Of a stretch of 55,772 nt of DNA, positions 8,614-15,924 are shown piece by piece. The notes under the pieces were generated by a model. The model was given only the letters and a program-made list of their open reading frames with translations. It searched no databases and had not been told where the DNA came from. Source of the stretch: an uncultured Pelagibacteraceae bacterium (GTDB taxonomy: Bacteria; Pseudomonadota; Alphaproteobacteria; Pelagibacterales; Pelagibacteraceae); assembly GCA_902584225.1 (NCBI GenBank), contig CACHYX010000003.1:1-55772 (forward strand), in the 5' to 3' direction. Each line of letters begins with the position of its first letter. The stretch's first letter is position 1. The position numbers and the translations under genes are program-made.

Positions 8614-9072
8614 ATGACTAAATTCATTAAAAAAGGTGAAATAAACTGTAAGTGGTATGAAATTGATGCCAAAAATGCAGTTGTAGGTAGATTAGCTACT
8701 ATAATTACAAAAATAATTAGAGGTAAAAATAGCCCTAAATTTTCACCTCACATGGATCATGGTGATTTTGTAGTAGTAAAAAATATAGAACATATAAAAT
8801 TTACTGGAAATAAATTTGAAAATAAAAAATACTACCGACACACAGGTTATCCTGGGGGTATAAAAGAAACAACACCTGAAAAATTACATCAAAAAAAACC
8901 TGAGGAAGTATTAAAATTGGCAGTAAAAAGAATGTTACCAGGTGGAGCTTTAGGAAAAAAACAATTATCAAAACTTAAAGTTTATGTTGGAGAAAAACAT
9001 CCTCATGAGTCTCAAAGCCCAGAATTGATTGATGTGTCAAAATTAAATAACAAAAATATTGTTAGAAATTAA
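8614..9072 (+). CDS. rplM: 50S ribosomal protein L13
   Basis: The 152-residue protein has the L13 signatures WYEIDAKNAVVGRLAT near the N-terminus, GDFVVVKN, the YYRHTGYPGG segment and VKRMLPGGALGKKQLSKLKVY. The length is normal for alphaproteobacteria. It is followed two bases later by rpsI, the universal L13-S9 pair, under the strong promoter just upstream. Confidence 0.97.
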   Translation: MTKFIKKGEINCKWYEIDAKNAVVGRLATIITKIIRGKNSPKFSPHMDHGDFVVVKNIEHIKFTGNKFENKKYYRHTGYPGGIKETTPEKLHQKKPEEVLKLAVKRMLPGGALGKKQLSKLKVYVGEKHPHESQSPELIDVSKLNNKNIVRN

Positions 9073-9074
9073 TC

Positions 9075-9497
9075 ATGTCTACAGAAAATATACAAATTAT
9101 GGGTAATTTCACAGACAGTAAATACGCTACTGGAAGAAGAAAAAAGTCAATTGCAAAAGTTTGGCTTAAAAAGGGTAGTGGTAATATTTTTGTTAATGGC
9201 AAGAAATATGATGAATATTTTAAAAGATCTAATCATGTGAATCAATTGTTACGTCCTTTTGAACTTATTGAACAATCTACTTCTTACGATGTAAGATGTT
9301 CCGTGAAGGGTGGTGGACATAGCGGTCAAGTTGGAGCCATGATACATGGTATTTCTAAAGCTTTATTGTTATTCGATGCTTCATTCAAAGCTCCCTTAAA
9401 AAAAGAGAAACTTACCACGAGAGATTCTCGTTCTGTTGAGCGTAAAAAATACGGTCATAGAAAAGCAAGAAGAAGCTTTCAGTTTTCTAAAAGATAA
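9075..9497 (+). CDS. rpsI: 30S ribosomal protein S9
   Basis: The 140-residue protein has YATGRRKKSIAKVWLKKGSG and the C-terminal TRDSRSVERKKYGHRKARRSFQFSKR tail that reaches the P-site tRNA. About 15 residues precede the conserved core, so the true start could be the internal ATG at residue 9, but the first ATG directly follows rplM. It forms the rplM-rpsI operon. Confidence 0.96.
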   Translation: MSTENIQIMGNFTDSKYATGRRKKSIAKVWLKKGSGNIFVNGKKYDEYFKRSNHVNQLLRPFELIEQSTSYDVRCSVKGGGHSGQVGAMIHGISKALLLFDASFKAPLKKEKLTTRDSRSVERKKYGHRKARRSFQFSKR

Positions 9498-9530
9498 TTA
9501 CTTTTTTACAATCAACTGTTATAATAATCT

Positions 9531-10547
9531 ATGAACAAACTTAATGTATTAATTGTAGGCGCAACGGGTTATATTGGAACTCAGTTGGTAAAACTCCTAT
9601 GCAAACACAAAAACGTTAAAATAAAATATCTTTGTGGCAATACATCAGTTGGTAAAAATATTTCTTCTTATGACAAAGATTTAAAGAAATATAAACTACC
9701 AAAGATAATCAAGATTAATTATAAACTATTTAAAGATGTGGATGTTATATTTACATCCCTACCTAATGGTGAGTCCCAAAAAATTGCTAACAAACTATTA
9801 AAAAAAAATATCATGATTGATCTATCTGCTGACTTTAGATTAAAGAATTCAAAAATATATAATAAATATTATGGGATTAAACATATATCTTTAAATAATC
9901 TAAAGAAAAGTGTTTATGGCTTATCTGAAATTAATAAAAAAAATTTATCAAAAGCAAAGGTAATAGCTTGTCCGGGCTGTTATCCTACATCTATACTTTT
10001 ACCATTATTTCCTCTAATCAAAAAAAATTTAATTGATTTTAAGAATATTATTATTGACTCAAAATCAGGTTTTTCCGGAGCTGGTCGTGGCTTTCATAAG
10101 AAATTCAAGAATAAAAATCTATATGGCTCAACAAGCGCTTATGGAATAGGTTCTCATAGACATAATGCAGAAATTCAACAGGAATTGAGCTATATTAAAA
10201 AGAATATAGAATTTACTTTTACTCCTCATATACTACCTATGTTCCGAGGGATTTTATCAACTATTTATTTAAATTATAAAAGTAAAGCAAATTTGAATAA
10301 GATATATAATGAATTAAGAAGATTTTATATGAAACATAAATTTATAAAAATATTGAAGAATAAAGCTCTAAGCACAAATGATGTTATTAACACAAATAAT
10401 TGTCAGATATCAGTTTGTAAATCTAAAGATAAGAAAAAATTGATTATTCTTAGCAGTATAGATAATTTGATAAAAGGTGGGGCAGGGCAAGCAGTTCAAA
10501 ATTTAAATCTTATCTTTAAATTTAAATTAAACGAGGGTTTAAAATGA
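9531..10547 (+). CDS. argC: N-acetyl-gamma-glutamyl-phosphate reductase
   Basis: ArgC reduces N-acetylglutamyl phosphate with NADPH in arginine synthesis. The 338 residues begin with the Rossmann motif VGATGYIGTQL. The catalytic cysteine is Cys150 in IACPGCYPTS. FSGAGRGF and GIGSHRHNAEI are further signatures, and the FTPHILPMFRGI segment follows. Its stop codon overlaps the start of the next gene (ATGA), so a small lipoprotein gene is coupled to it. Confidence 0.95.
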   Translation: MNKLNVLIVGATGYIGTQLVKLLCKHKNVKIKYLCGNTSVGKNISSYDKDLKKYKLPKIIKINYKLFKDVDVIFTSLPNGESQKIANKLLKKNIMIDLSADFRLKNSKIYNKYYGIKHISLNNLKKSVYGLSEINKKNLSKAKVIACPGCYPTSILLPLFPLIKKNLIDFKNIIIDSKSGFSGAGRGFHKKFKNKNLYGSTSAYGIGSHRHNAEIQQELSYIKKNIEFTFTPHILPMFRGILSTIYLNYKSKANLNKIYNELRRFYMKHKFIKILKNKALSTNDVINTNNCQISVCKSKDKKKLIILSSIDNLIKGGAGQAVQNLNLIFKFKLNEGLK

Positions 10548-10705
10548 GATATTTTTTAATAGTAATATTCATTTTTCTAATTTCATGTAGTAAACAGGAC
10601 CTTAAGACAGAGGTAATCGACATTAATAAAAAAATGACTTTTGAAGAGTTTAAAGTTTTAATTGAAAATAATGGAAACATTAAAGATTACCCTAATATAG
10701 ACTAA
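10544..10705 (+). CDS. Small predicted lipoprotein, 53 residues
   Basis: This tiny gene is joined on both sides: its ATG overlaps the argC stop (ATGA) and its stop overlaps the hom start (TAATG). The product starts MRYFLIVIFIFLISC, a lipoprotein signal with lipobox LISC and the lipidated Cys at residue 15, followed by a short polar tail of about 38 residues (KQDLKTEVIDINKKM, FEEFKVLIENNG). No known family comes to mind. The exact fit between two real genes argues that it is expressed. Confidence 0.7.
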   Translation: MRYFLIVIFIFLISCSKQDLKTEVIDINKKMTFEEFKVLIENNGNIKDYPNID

Positions 10706-11994
10706 TGAAAAAAGAATTTAATATTGCAATTGTAGGTTTAGGACAAATAGGGATTTTTCTTTATAATGAACTTAAAAGAAATCAAAAAACTGTTCAGCTT
10801 TTAACAGGAAAAAAAATTAAAATTGTTGGTTTATCAGCAAGAAACAAAAATAAGAAAAGAAGATATCCAATTAATAAAAAAATCTTTTTTAAAGATCCAA
10901 TTAAAATGCTTAAGAGTAAACAAGTTGATATTTTGTTTGAATGTATTGGATTATCAGATGGAATGTCAAAGAGATGTGTTGAGTTTGCTTTGAATAGGAA
11001 AATTCATGTCATAACTCCAAACAAAGCCTTAATATCAAAACATGGTGACAAACTTTCTTCAATTGCTGAAAATAAAAGAGTAAATTTAGAGTTTGAAGCA
11101 TCTGTTGGAGGTGGTATTCCAATTCTTAGAACAATTAAAGACAGTCTTGCAACTAATCACATTACAAAAGTTTATGGAATATTGAACGGAACATGTAATT
11201 ACATATTATCTGAGATGGAAAAAACAAAAGATAATTTTAAAAATGTACTAACAAAAGCTCAAAAATTGGGATATGCGGAACCAGGTAATCCAAAATTAGA
11301 TTTAAATGGGTATGACGCTCTTGCTAAAGTTAAAATTCTATCTGCTTTAGCATTTAATAAACGTTTATCGAATTCAGTTTCTTTAATGGAAGGAATAGAA
11401 AATGTCGAACCTAAGGATTTTGAAATAGCAGATCAATTAAATCTTAGAATAAAATTATTGGGTATTACAGAAATAATCAATAATAAGCTTTTTGAAAGGG
11501 TACACCCGTGTTTGGTCAAAAAGAACACATATATTGGAAATGTTGGCGGTGTAATGAACGCAGTAATATTAGAAGGAAAACCAGTTGGAGAAAGTGTTTT
11601 ACAAGGTGAAGGGGCAGGGCCCGAGCCTACATCATCAGCACTAATGTCAGATTTAATGTCAATTTTGAGAGGAAATATTAAATATCCTTTTGGCATTCCA
11701 AATGCAAAACGAAATAAAATTAAAAGTTATGATCTTAATAATTATGAAAATTCTTTGTATATTCGATTTGAAGTAAAAGACAAACAAGGCGTATTATCTC
11801 AAATCACAAAAAATTTAGCTAATAATAAAATTTCTATTCAAAGATTAATACAAATACCGAATAATAAAAACAAAACAGCCTCAATTGTTATTATTACACA
11901 TGCAACTAAACAAATAAATTCAGATAAATGTTTAAGATCATTACAAAAAAACAAAAATGTGCTTAAAAAGCCTGTTTTATTAAGGCTTTTTTAG
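10705..11994 (+). CDS. hom: Homoserine dehydrogenase with C-terminal ACT domain
   Basis: This enzyme reduces aspartate semialdehyde to homoserine, feeding threonine and methionine synthesis. The 429 residues show an NAD(P) Rossmann start (IAIVGLGQIGIFL), ITPNKALISKHG, the ASVGGGIPI signature, GILNGTCNYIL, and ALAKVKILSALAF with the active-site lysine. The last 70 residues form an ACT regulatory domain (LYIRFEVKDKQGVLSQI), so feedback inhibition by threonine is likely. In other alphaproteobacteria glpX and recJ follow; here they lie about 10 kb away beyond an accessory island. A terminator hairpin overlaps the last codons. Confidence 0.95.
   Translation: MKKEFNIAIVGLGQIGIFLYNELKRNQKTVQLLTGKKIKIVGLSARNKNKKRRYPINKKIFFKDPIKMLKSKQVDILFECIGLSDGMSKRCVEFALNRKIHVITPNKALISKHGDKLSSIAENKRVNLEFEASVGGGIPILRTIKDSLATNHITKVYGILNGTCNYILSEMEKTKDNFKNVLTKAQKLGYAEPGNPKLDLNGYDALAKVKILSALAFNKRLSNSVSLMEGIENVEPKDFEIADQLNLRIKLLGITEIINNKLFERVHPCLVKKNTYIGNVGGVMNAVILEGKPVGESVLQGEGAGPEPTSSALMSDLMSILRGNIKYPFGIPNAKRNKIKSYDLNNYENSLYIRFEVKDKQGVLSQITKNLANNKISIQRLIQIPNNKNKTASIVIITHATKQINSDKCLRSLQKNKNVLKKPVLLRLF
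11965..11992 (+). terminator. Rho-independent terminator inside the 3' end of hom
   Basis: AAAAAGCCT (11965-11973) is followed by a 9-base loop and AGGCTTTTTT (11983-11992). The U-tract continues into the hom stop codon TAG at 11992-11994. The hairpin therefore encodes the last amino acids of Hom (KKPVLLRLF) and also looks like an intrinsic terminator. The next gene starts 2 bases after the stop. Confidence 0.6.
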
Positions 11995-11996
11995 TA

Positions 11997-12893
11997 ATGG
12001 AAATATACGTCAAGATTTTTGAAGTTATTTTTCCAGTTTTTTTTGTCATAGGTATTGGTTACTATTTAGGTAAAAAAAATCCAAAATTTGATACTAACTT
12101 TATAACAAATTTTGCTGGAAATATTGGTACTCCAGCAATGATTTTTTATACTGTTACAACAACAGGTATAACTTTAAGTATTTTTATTCATTACTTTGCG
12201 TATGCTATTTTAATGATTGGTGGTTTTGCAATAGTTGGACTTATAATACTTTTCATTCTTAAAAAAGATCTTAGTATGGAACTTCCACCATTAATTCTTC
12301 CAAATACTGGGAATATGGGCGTTCCAATTTGTTTATTTGCCTATGGAACTCAAGGTTTAGGAGTAGCCTCAGCTATTGCTTCCGTAATTATTCTATTTCA
12401 TTTCACATTAGGTGTTTTTTTAGCAAAAAAAAAATTTTCATTTGATATTCTTATTAAAAGTCCACCTGTATACGCAATTATAGTCTCTGTTTTTTTTTTA
12501 TTTTTTGATATCAAAACACCTTTATTTCTTGAAAACACAACTTTTCTTCTTACTTACGCAACTATTTTTTTGGTATTGATGTCTTTGGGTATTGCATTAA
12601 CAAGGTTCAAATTTTCTTTTCGATACTCAATTATATTCTCATTTTTAAGAGTTATAATAGGTCCCATTATAGGCTTTGCTGTTATTTATTATTTTGATCT
12701 TTCAGGATTTCCTGCAGGAGTACTTTTAATACAAAGTGCGATGCCAAGTGCTATATTGAACTATTTAGTTGGAAGCATGTATTCTCCCAAAAAAATTGTT
12801 GATAGTATTGCAAGTACAATTGTTACATCAACTTTAATGTCATTTATAACTATTCCTATTGTGGTATTCTTTGCTTTAAGATATTTCAATTAG
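11997..12893 (+). CDS. AEC-family (auxin efflux carrier-type) transporter
   Basis: The 298-residue membrane protein has about nine to ten hydrophobic segments and the family features of AEC permeases: LPNTGNMGVPICLFAYG around residues 101-117 in the middle, and IQSAMPSAILNYLVGSMY in the second half. Members export or import organic acids such as malate; the substrate cannot be told here. It starts 2 bases after hom but behind the hom terminator. The following EamA gene is 13 bases downstream. Confidence 0.85.
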   Translation: MEIYVKIFEVIFPVFFVIGIGYYLGKKNPKFDTNFITNFAGNIGTPAMIFYTVTTTGITLSIFIHYFAYAILMIGGFAIVGLIILFILKKDLSMELPPLILPNTGNMGVPICLFAYGTQGLGVASAIASVIILFHFTLGVFLAKKKFSFDILIKSPPVYAIIVSVFFLFFDIKTPLFLENTTFLLTYATIFLVLMSLGIALTRFKFSFRYSIIFSFLRVIIGPIIGFAVIYYFDLSGFPAGVLLIQSAMPSAILNYLVGSMYSPKKIVDSIASTIVTSTLMSFITIPIVVFFALRYFN

Positions 12894-12906
12894 ACATAAT
12901 ATATCA

Positions 12907-13758
12907 ATGAAAGCTATAACTTTTAATCTATTAGCGTGGGTAATGCTCCCCATAATGGATGGTTTTGCAAAATATCTCAGTTCTGATCTTCCAGTTTTAC
13001 AAATTACGTGGGCAAGATACTTCTTCACAGTAGCATTTACATTGCCTATAATGTTTTTCTTTTTTAGAAAAAACCTTGTTTGGACTGATAAACCTAAACT
13101 ACAACTTATTAGAGGTTTAATTTTATTAACCGCAAATGTTTGTTTTTTTTATTCAATTTCAATAATTTCGTTAGCAAAGGCTCTTACATTAGCATTCATT
13201 GCCCCTTTAATTGTTACAGCATTTTCTCCAATTTTTTTAGGTGAGAAAGTTGGTTTTAGAAGATGGTCTGCTGTTATAATTGGTTTTATTGGATCAATGG
13301 TAGTAATTAGACCAGGATTTGTAGAAATAAACTTAGCAAGTTTAGCAGCTTTAGGAACTGGGGTAATGTATGGTTTTTATTTAATAATTACACGAAAACT
13401 AAGTTCATCTGATAATCCATTATTAACTTTATTGTTAACTGGTGTAGTAGGGGCCATAATAATCTCGTTTGTTATGCCTTTCGTATGGATTAAACCTTCT
13501 TTAAATCAATGGTCTATGATGGCAGCTATTGGAATATTTGCATGTTTAGGTCATCTATTTATTATATTGTCTCTTAAATATGCAGATGCTTCGAAATTAG
13601 CTCCATTTAGTTACTTTGAGATAGTTACAAATATTATAATAGGATATTACTTCTTTAGTGATTTCCCAGATAAATGGACTTTCTTTGGTTTATTTATTAT
13701 TATTCTTAGTGGTATCTATATATCAAGGCGAGAGAACATCGTTAAAAGACTTAAATAA
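12907..13758 (+). CDS. EamA/DMT-family transporter
   Basis: The 283-residue protein has ten predicted membrane helices in two similar halves, the drug/metabolite transporter arrangement. LQITWARYFFTVAFTLP and SLAKALTLAFIAPLIVTAFSP-type helices are typical of EamA. The substrate is unknown. It is the last core-like gene before an accessory island on its downstream side. Confidence 0.85.
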   Translation: MKAITFNLLAWVMLPIMDGFAKYLSSDLPVLQITWARYFFTVAFTLPIMFFFFRKNLVWTDKPKLQLIRGLILLTANVCFFYSISIISLAKALTLAFIAPLIVTAFSPIFLGEKVGFRRWSAVIIGFIGSMVVIRPGFVEINLASLAALGTGVMYGFYLIITRKLSSSDNPLLTLLLTGVVGAIIISFVMPFVWIKPSLNQWSMMAAIGIFACLGHLFIILSLKYADASKLAPFSYFEIVTNIIIGYYFFSDFPDKWTFFGLFIIILSGIYISRRENIVKRLK

Positions 13759-14167
13759 ATAGGTAATATAAGTTTACTAATTAGTTAAGTAATACTTTAA
13801 TATACTATTGTAAACTATTGTTATTATTGAGTATTATTAGTATCTTTAAAAGAACGTTTTTGGTAAAAAAAACTAACAAAAAACCGTAATTTAATGATAA
13901 AAATGAAAAAACTTTTAAAATAGCCATTAATATTAGCTCAAAGACTGTGAAAATCAAAAAAAAGGGGGCGTCTAAAACTATTGTTATTGCATAATTTTAG
14001 ACCAATGCAGATATTGAATATGCTATTTAAACGGCCATAGAGGGGTCAATTTTAAGAATTGTCCTCAGAATGGTGCAACTGATCGTTGAATTTATAAATA
14101 ATATCAATTTATAGACTAAATATATAAAAAACGTTGATTTTATTGGGTTTTTGAGTGAAAAAAAGCT
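13759..14167. other. Gene-poor intergenic stretch at island edge
   Basis: This 409-base stretch holds no intact gene. It is AT-rich at the left, then contains a region at 13890-14114 that reads as a protein-like frame broken by stops (listed separately). A GGGGGCG patch near 13965 stands out from the AT-rich context. I see no tRNA or terminator. Such a gap is rare in this compact genome and marks the edge of the accessory region. Confidence 0.5.
13890..14114 (+). pseudogene. Possible eroded reading frame
   Basis: Read in one frame, this stretch gives a protein-like string, FKIAINISSKTVKIKKKGAS then TNADIEYAI then TAIEGSILRIVLRMVQLIVEF, interrupted by three stops (two near 13985, one near 14027). 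Composition after the breaks is amphipathic and gene-like. I recognise no family. It may be a decaying gene fragment, or chance. Confidence 0.22.
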
Positions 14168-14437
14168 CTAAATATCAACCTTTTCTGACCTCAACAATTT
14201 TAATTTTTGAGCAACTCCACCTCTTCCAGAATAACCTCCAAGGCCTCCATCGGACCTAATAACCCTATGACAAGGTATATTTGGAGCATAAGGGTTCTTA
14301 GCACAAGCATTAGCAACCGCACGAGCTGATTTTGGCTTGTTTATTGCTATAGCTACCTGTTTATATGTTTTTACAGACCCTCTAGGAATCTTTTTTAAAT
14401 AATTCCATACCTGTAATTGAAATTTAGTGCCTTTCAT
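14168..14437 (-). CDS. MGMT-type alkyltransferase domain protein
   Basis: This 89-residue protein is the DNA-binding domain of O6-alkylguanine-DNA alkyltransferases without the N-terminal ribonuclease-like domain. It begins GTKFQLQVWNYLKKIPRGSVKTYKQVA and contains AVANACAKNPYAPNIPCHRVI, where Cys56 in PCHRV is the alkyl-acceptor cysteine. The C-terminus GYSGRGGVAQKLKLL completes the domain. The acceptor cysteine is present, so it could be an active repair protein; alkyltransferase-like proteins would lack it. The start codon follows directly after the terminator of a structured RNA on the same strand, so its own promoter is unclear. Confidence 0.88.
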   Translation of the reverse strand: MKGTKFQLQVWNYLKKIPRGSVKTYKQVAIAINKPKSARAVANACAKNPYAPNIPCHRVIRSDGGLGGYSGRGGVAQKLKLLRSEKVDI

Positions 14438-14438
14438 G

Positions 14439-14484
14439 AAAAAAAACCCCTGTTTCCTTGCACTTTTTACGGTGCAAAGAACAG
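14439..14484 (-). terminator. Intrinsic terminator of the structured RNA
   Basis: Reading the minus strand, CTGTT (14484-14480) and TTGCAC (14477-14472) pair with GTGCAA (14463-14458) and AACAG (14454-14450). Three or four G and then eight U (14446-14439) follow. The shape fixes the RNA's orientation and 3' end. It lies just before the ATG of the MGMT-type gene on the same strand. Confidence 0.85.
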
Positions 14485-14630
14485 TAGTTTTGGCACGTCG
14501 TTGTATGCGCTACCGCCATGCCTTCCGCCCTACGATTTTAGCGCTACTCCGTAAGACTTTCTGCCCCCTGGGCTTGGTCCTCTCGGCCTTTCCCCAGTCG
14601 GCCAGTTAAGGGTTGCCCCTTAATTCATTT
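14439..14630 (-). ncRNA. GC-rich structured non-coding RNA, unidentified family
   Basis: This block of about 190 bases is far richer in G and C than its surroundings and is not explained by a protein. On the minus strand, from its 5' end, I see: a 7-bp hairpin with a GCAA tetraloop (14623-14606); GGCC/GGCC pairing (14600-14603 with 14585-14588) whose loop holds CTGGG that pairs with CCCAG (14593-14597 with 14568-14572), giving an H-type pseudoknot; GCGCTA/TAGCGC (14544-14539 with 14512-14507) interlaced with GGCA/TGCC (14522-14519 with 14495-14492), a second pseudoknot; and a canonical terminator hairpin with eight U. It is not RNase P, SRP, tmRNA or rRNA by any motif I can find. Marine RNA families such as IMES are candidates, untested. 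Confidence 0.7.
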
Positions 14631-14709
14631 CACAATAACAAACTACTTAGGTTGAATGTATCACTTTTTAAGCGATTAAACAGGATAGGTGTGAATAACG
14701 TTAATAACT

Positions 14710-14874
14710 CTAAAAGTATAATAATGAAACAATTCCAGCTAAGCTTAAAATTAATACTGCTATCAAAATATATATAGATTTCTTTTTCTCAGGCTTATCT
14801 AATTTTTCAAATTTAAACAGCACAAAAAAAACTATTCCAATAAAAGCTAAAGCTAAAATTATATATTTTAACAT
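14710..14874 (-). CDS. Small two-helix membrane protein, 54 residues
   Basis: The open frame begins ATG at 14874 and ends TAG at 14712-14710. The product has two hydrophobic helices, IILALAFIGIVFFVLF (residues 5-20) and IYILIAVLILSLAGIVSLLYF (about 34-54), joined by a short charged loop KFEKLDKPEKKK. Positive-inside reasoning puts the loop in the cytoplasm. No family is recognised. It lies between the structured RNA and the recombinase promoter, on the RNA's strand. The clean two-helix pattern supports it as real. Confidence 0.5.
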   Translation of the reverse strand: MLKYIILALAFIGIVFFVLFKFEKLDKPEKKKSIYILIAVLILSLAGIVSLLYF

Positions 14875-14896
14875 AAAAACAAATTAACTTATTTAC

Positions 14897-14925
14897 TTGA
14901 CATCTTAAATGACTTATATTATTAC
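14897..14925 (+). promoter_or_regulatory. Promoter of the tyrosine recombinase gene
   Basis: TTGACA (14897-14902) and TATTAC (14920-14925) are spaced by 17 bases. The expected transcription start is near 14932, about 25 bases before the chosen ATG at 14957. Confidence 0.55.
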
Positions 14926-14956
14926 TAATGATAATTAATTGTTATCAATAGTAATT

Positions 14957-15910
14957 ATGAATAAACTAACAACAGATCTTAAATCGCTTCATGAAGCAAC
15001 TTTAAATAATCTTAAAAGTTCCAAAGCCAATAATACATTAAGGGCTTATAAATCCGATTTTAAGGACTTTGGTGCTTTTTGTGCTAAGCATGGACTAAAT
15101 TCATTACCATCAGAGCCTAAAATTATATCTATATACCTCACCCATCTATCTAAAAATTTCAAAATAAGCACCATAAGAAGAAGATTGGTATCGATAAGCA
15201 TGGTTCATAAGCTAAAAGGGCACTATTTAGATACAAAACATCCAATCATAACTGAGAACTTATTAGGTATCAAAAGAGTAAAAGGTAGCATTCAAAGAGG
15301 TAAAAAACCTATATTAATCAATCATTTAAAATCTATAATTAATGTAATAGATGAACAAAAATGCGAGGAAATCAAAAAGTTAAGAGATAGATCAATAATA
15401 CTAATTGGGTTTGGAGGTGGTTTTAGAAGAACTGAGCTAATTTCTATAGACCATGAAGACTTAGAATTTGTACCTGAAGGCCTCAAAATAACTATCAGAA
15501 GATCAAAAACAGATCAATTTGGAGAAGGAATGATAAAGGGCCTTCCCTACTTCTCAAATGGAATTTATTGTCCTGTTACTAGTCTTAAAAATTGGTTAGA
15601 GGTTTCAAAGATTAAGTCTGGACCTATTTTTAGAAGATTTTCTAAAGGTTCGTTATTAACAGATAAAAGATTAACAGATCAATCTGTTGTATTGTTAATG
15701 AAAGAATATTTAAACTTAGCCGGCATAGAAAATAAAAACTTTGCAGGTCACAGTTTAAGGGCAGGCTTTGCTACTGTAGCAGCAGAATCTGGTGCCGATG
15801 AAAGAAGTATAATGGCTATGACGGGACATAAAACAACACAAATGGTAAGAAGATATATTAGAGAAGCTAATTTATTTAAGAATAATGCATTAAATAAAAT
15901 TAAAATATAA
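14957..15910 (+). CDS. Tyrosine recombinase / phage-type integrase
   Basis: The 317-residue protein has an N-terminal SAM-like core-binding domain (about residues 10-100: NTLRAYKSDFKDFGAFC...STIRRRLVSIS) and a catalytic domain with the full set of active residues: Arg157 in GFRRTEL, Lys184, His265 and Arg268 in HSLRAGF, His291 in TGHKTT, and nucleophile Tyr300 in VRRYI. I choose the ATG at 14957 over a TTG 18 bases upstream. HSLRAGFAT is typical of integrases found in mobile islands rather than of XerC/D. No attachment-site tRNA is next to it, and the nearest repeats lie in the tRNA-Ser element 22 kb away. Its partner element is not evident. Confidence 0.92.
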   Translation: MNKLTTDLKSLHEATLNNLKSSKANNTLRAYKSDFKDFGAFCAKHGLNSLPSEPKIISIYLTHLSKNFKISTIRRRLVSISMVHKLKGHYLDTKHPIITENLLGIKRVKGSIQRGKKPILINHLKSIINVIDEQKCEEIKKLRDRSIILIGFGGGFRRTELISIDHEDLEFVPEGLKITIRRSKTDQFGEGMIKGLPYFSNGIYCPVTSLKNWLEVSKIKSGPIFRRFSKGSLLTDKRLTDQSVVLLMKEYLNLAGIENKNFAGHSLRAGFATVAAESGADERSIMAMTGHKTTQMVRRYIREANLFKNNALNKIKI

Positions 15911-15924
15911 ATTAATATTAAAGA

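Noticed and set aside
14427-14609. A 60-codon plus-strand open frame through the GC-rich block
   Set aside because: Its codons follow the complement of a structured RNA with pairing stems and a terminator on the other strand; amino-acid content is Arg/Leu/Cys-rich and unlike any neighbour. It is most likely a shadow of the RNA.
14439-14630. The structured RNA as RNase P, SRP RNA, tmRNA or an rRNA fragment
   Set aside because: The conserved GAGGAAAGTCC (RNase P), GGTCCGGAAGGAAGCAGCC (SRP) and tmRNA tag/acceptor elements are not present on either strand.
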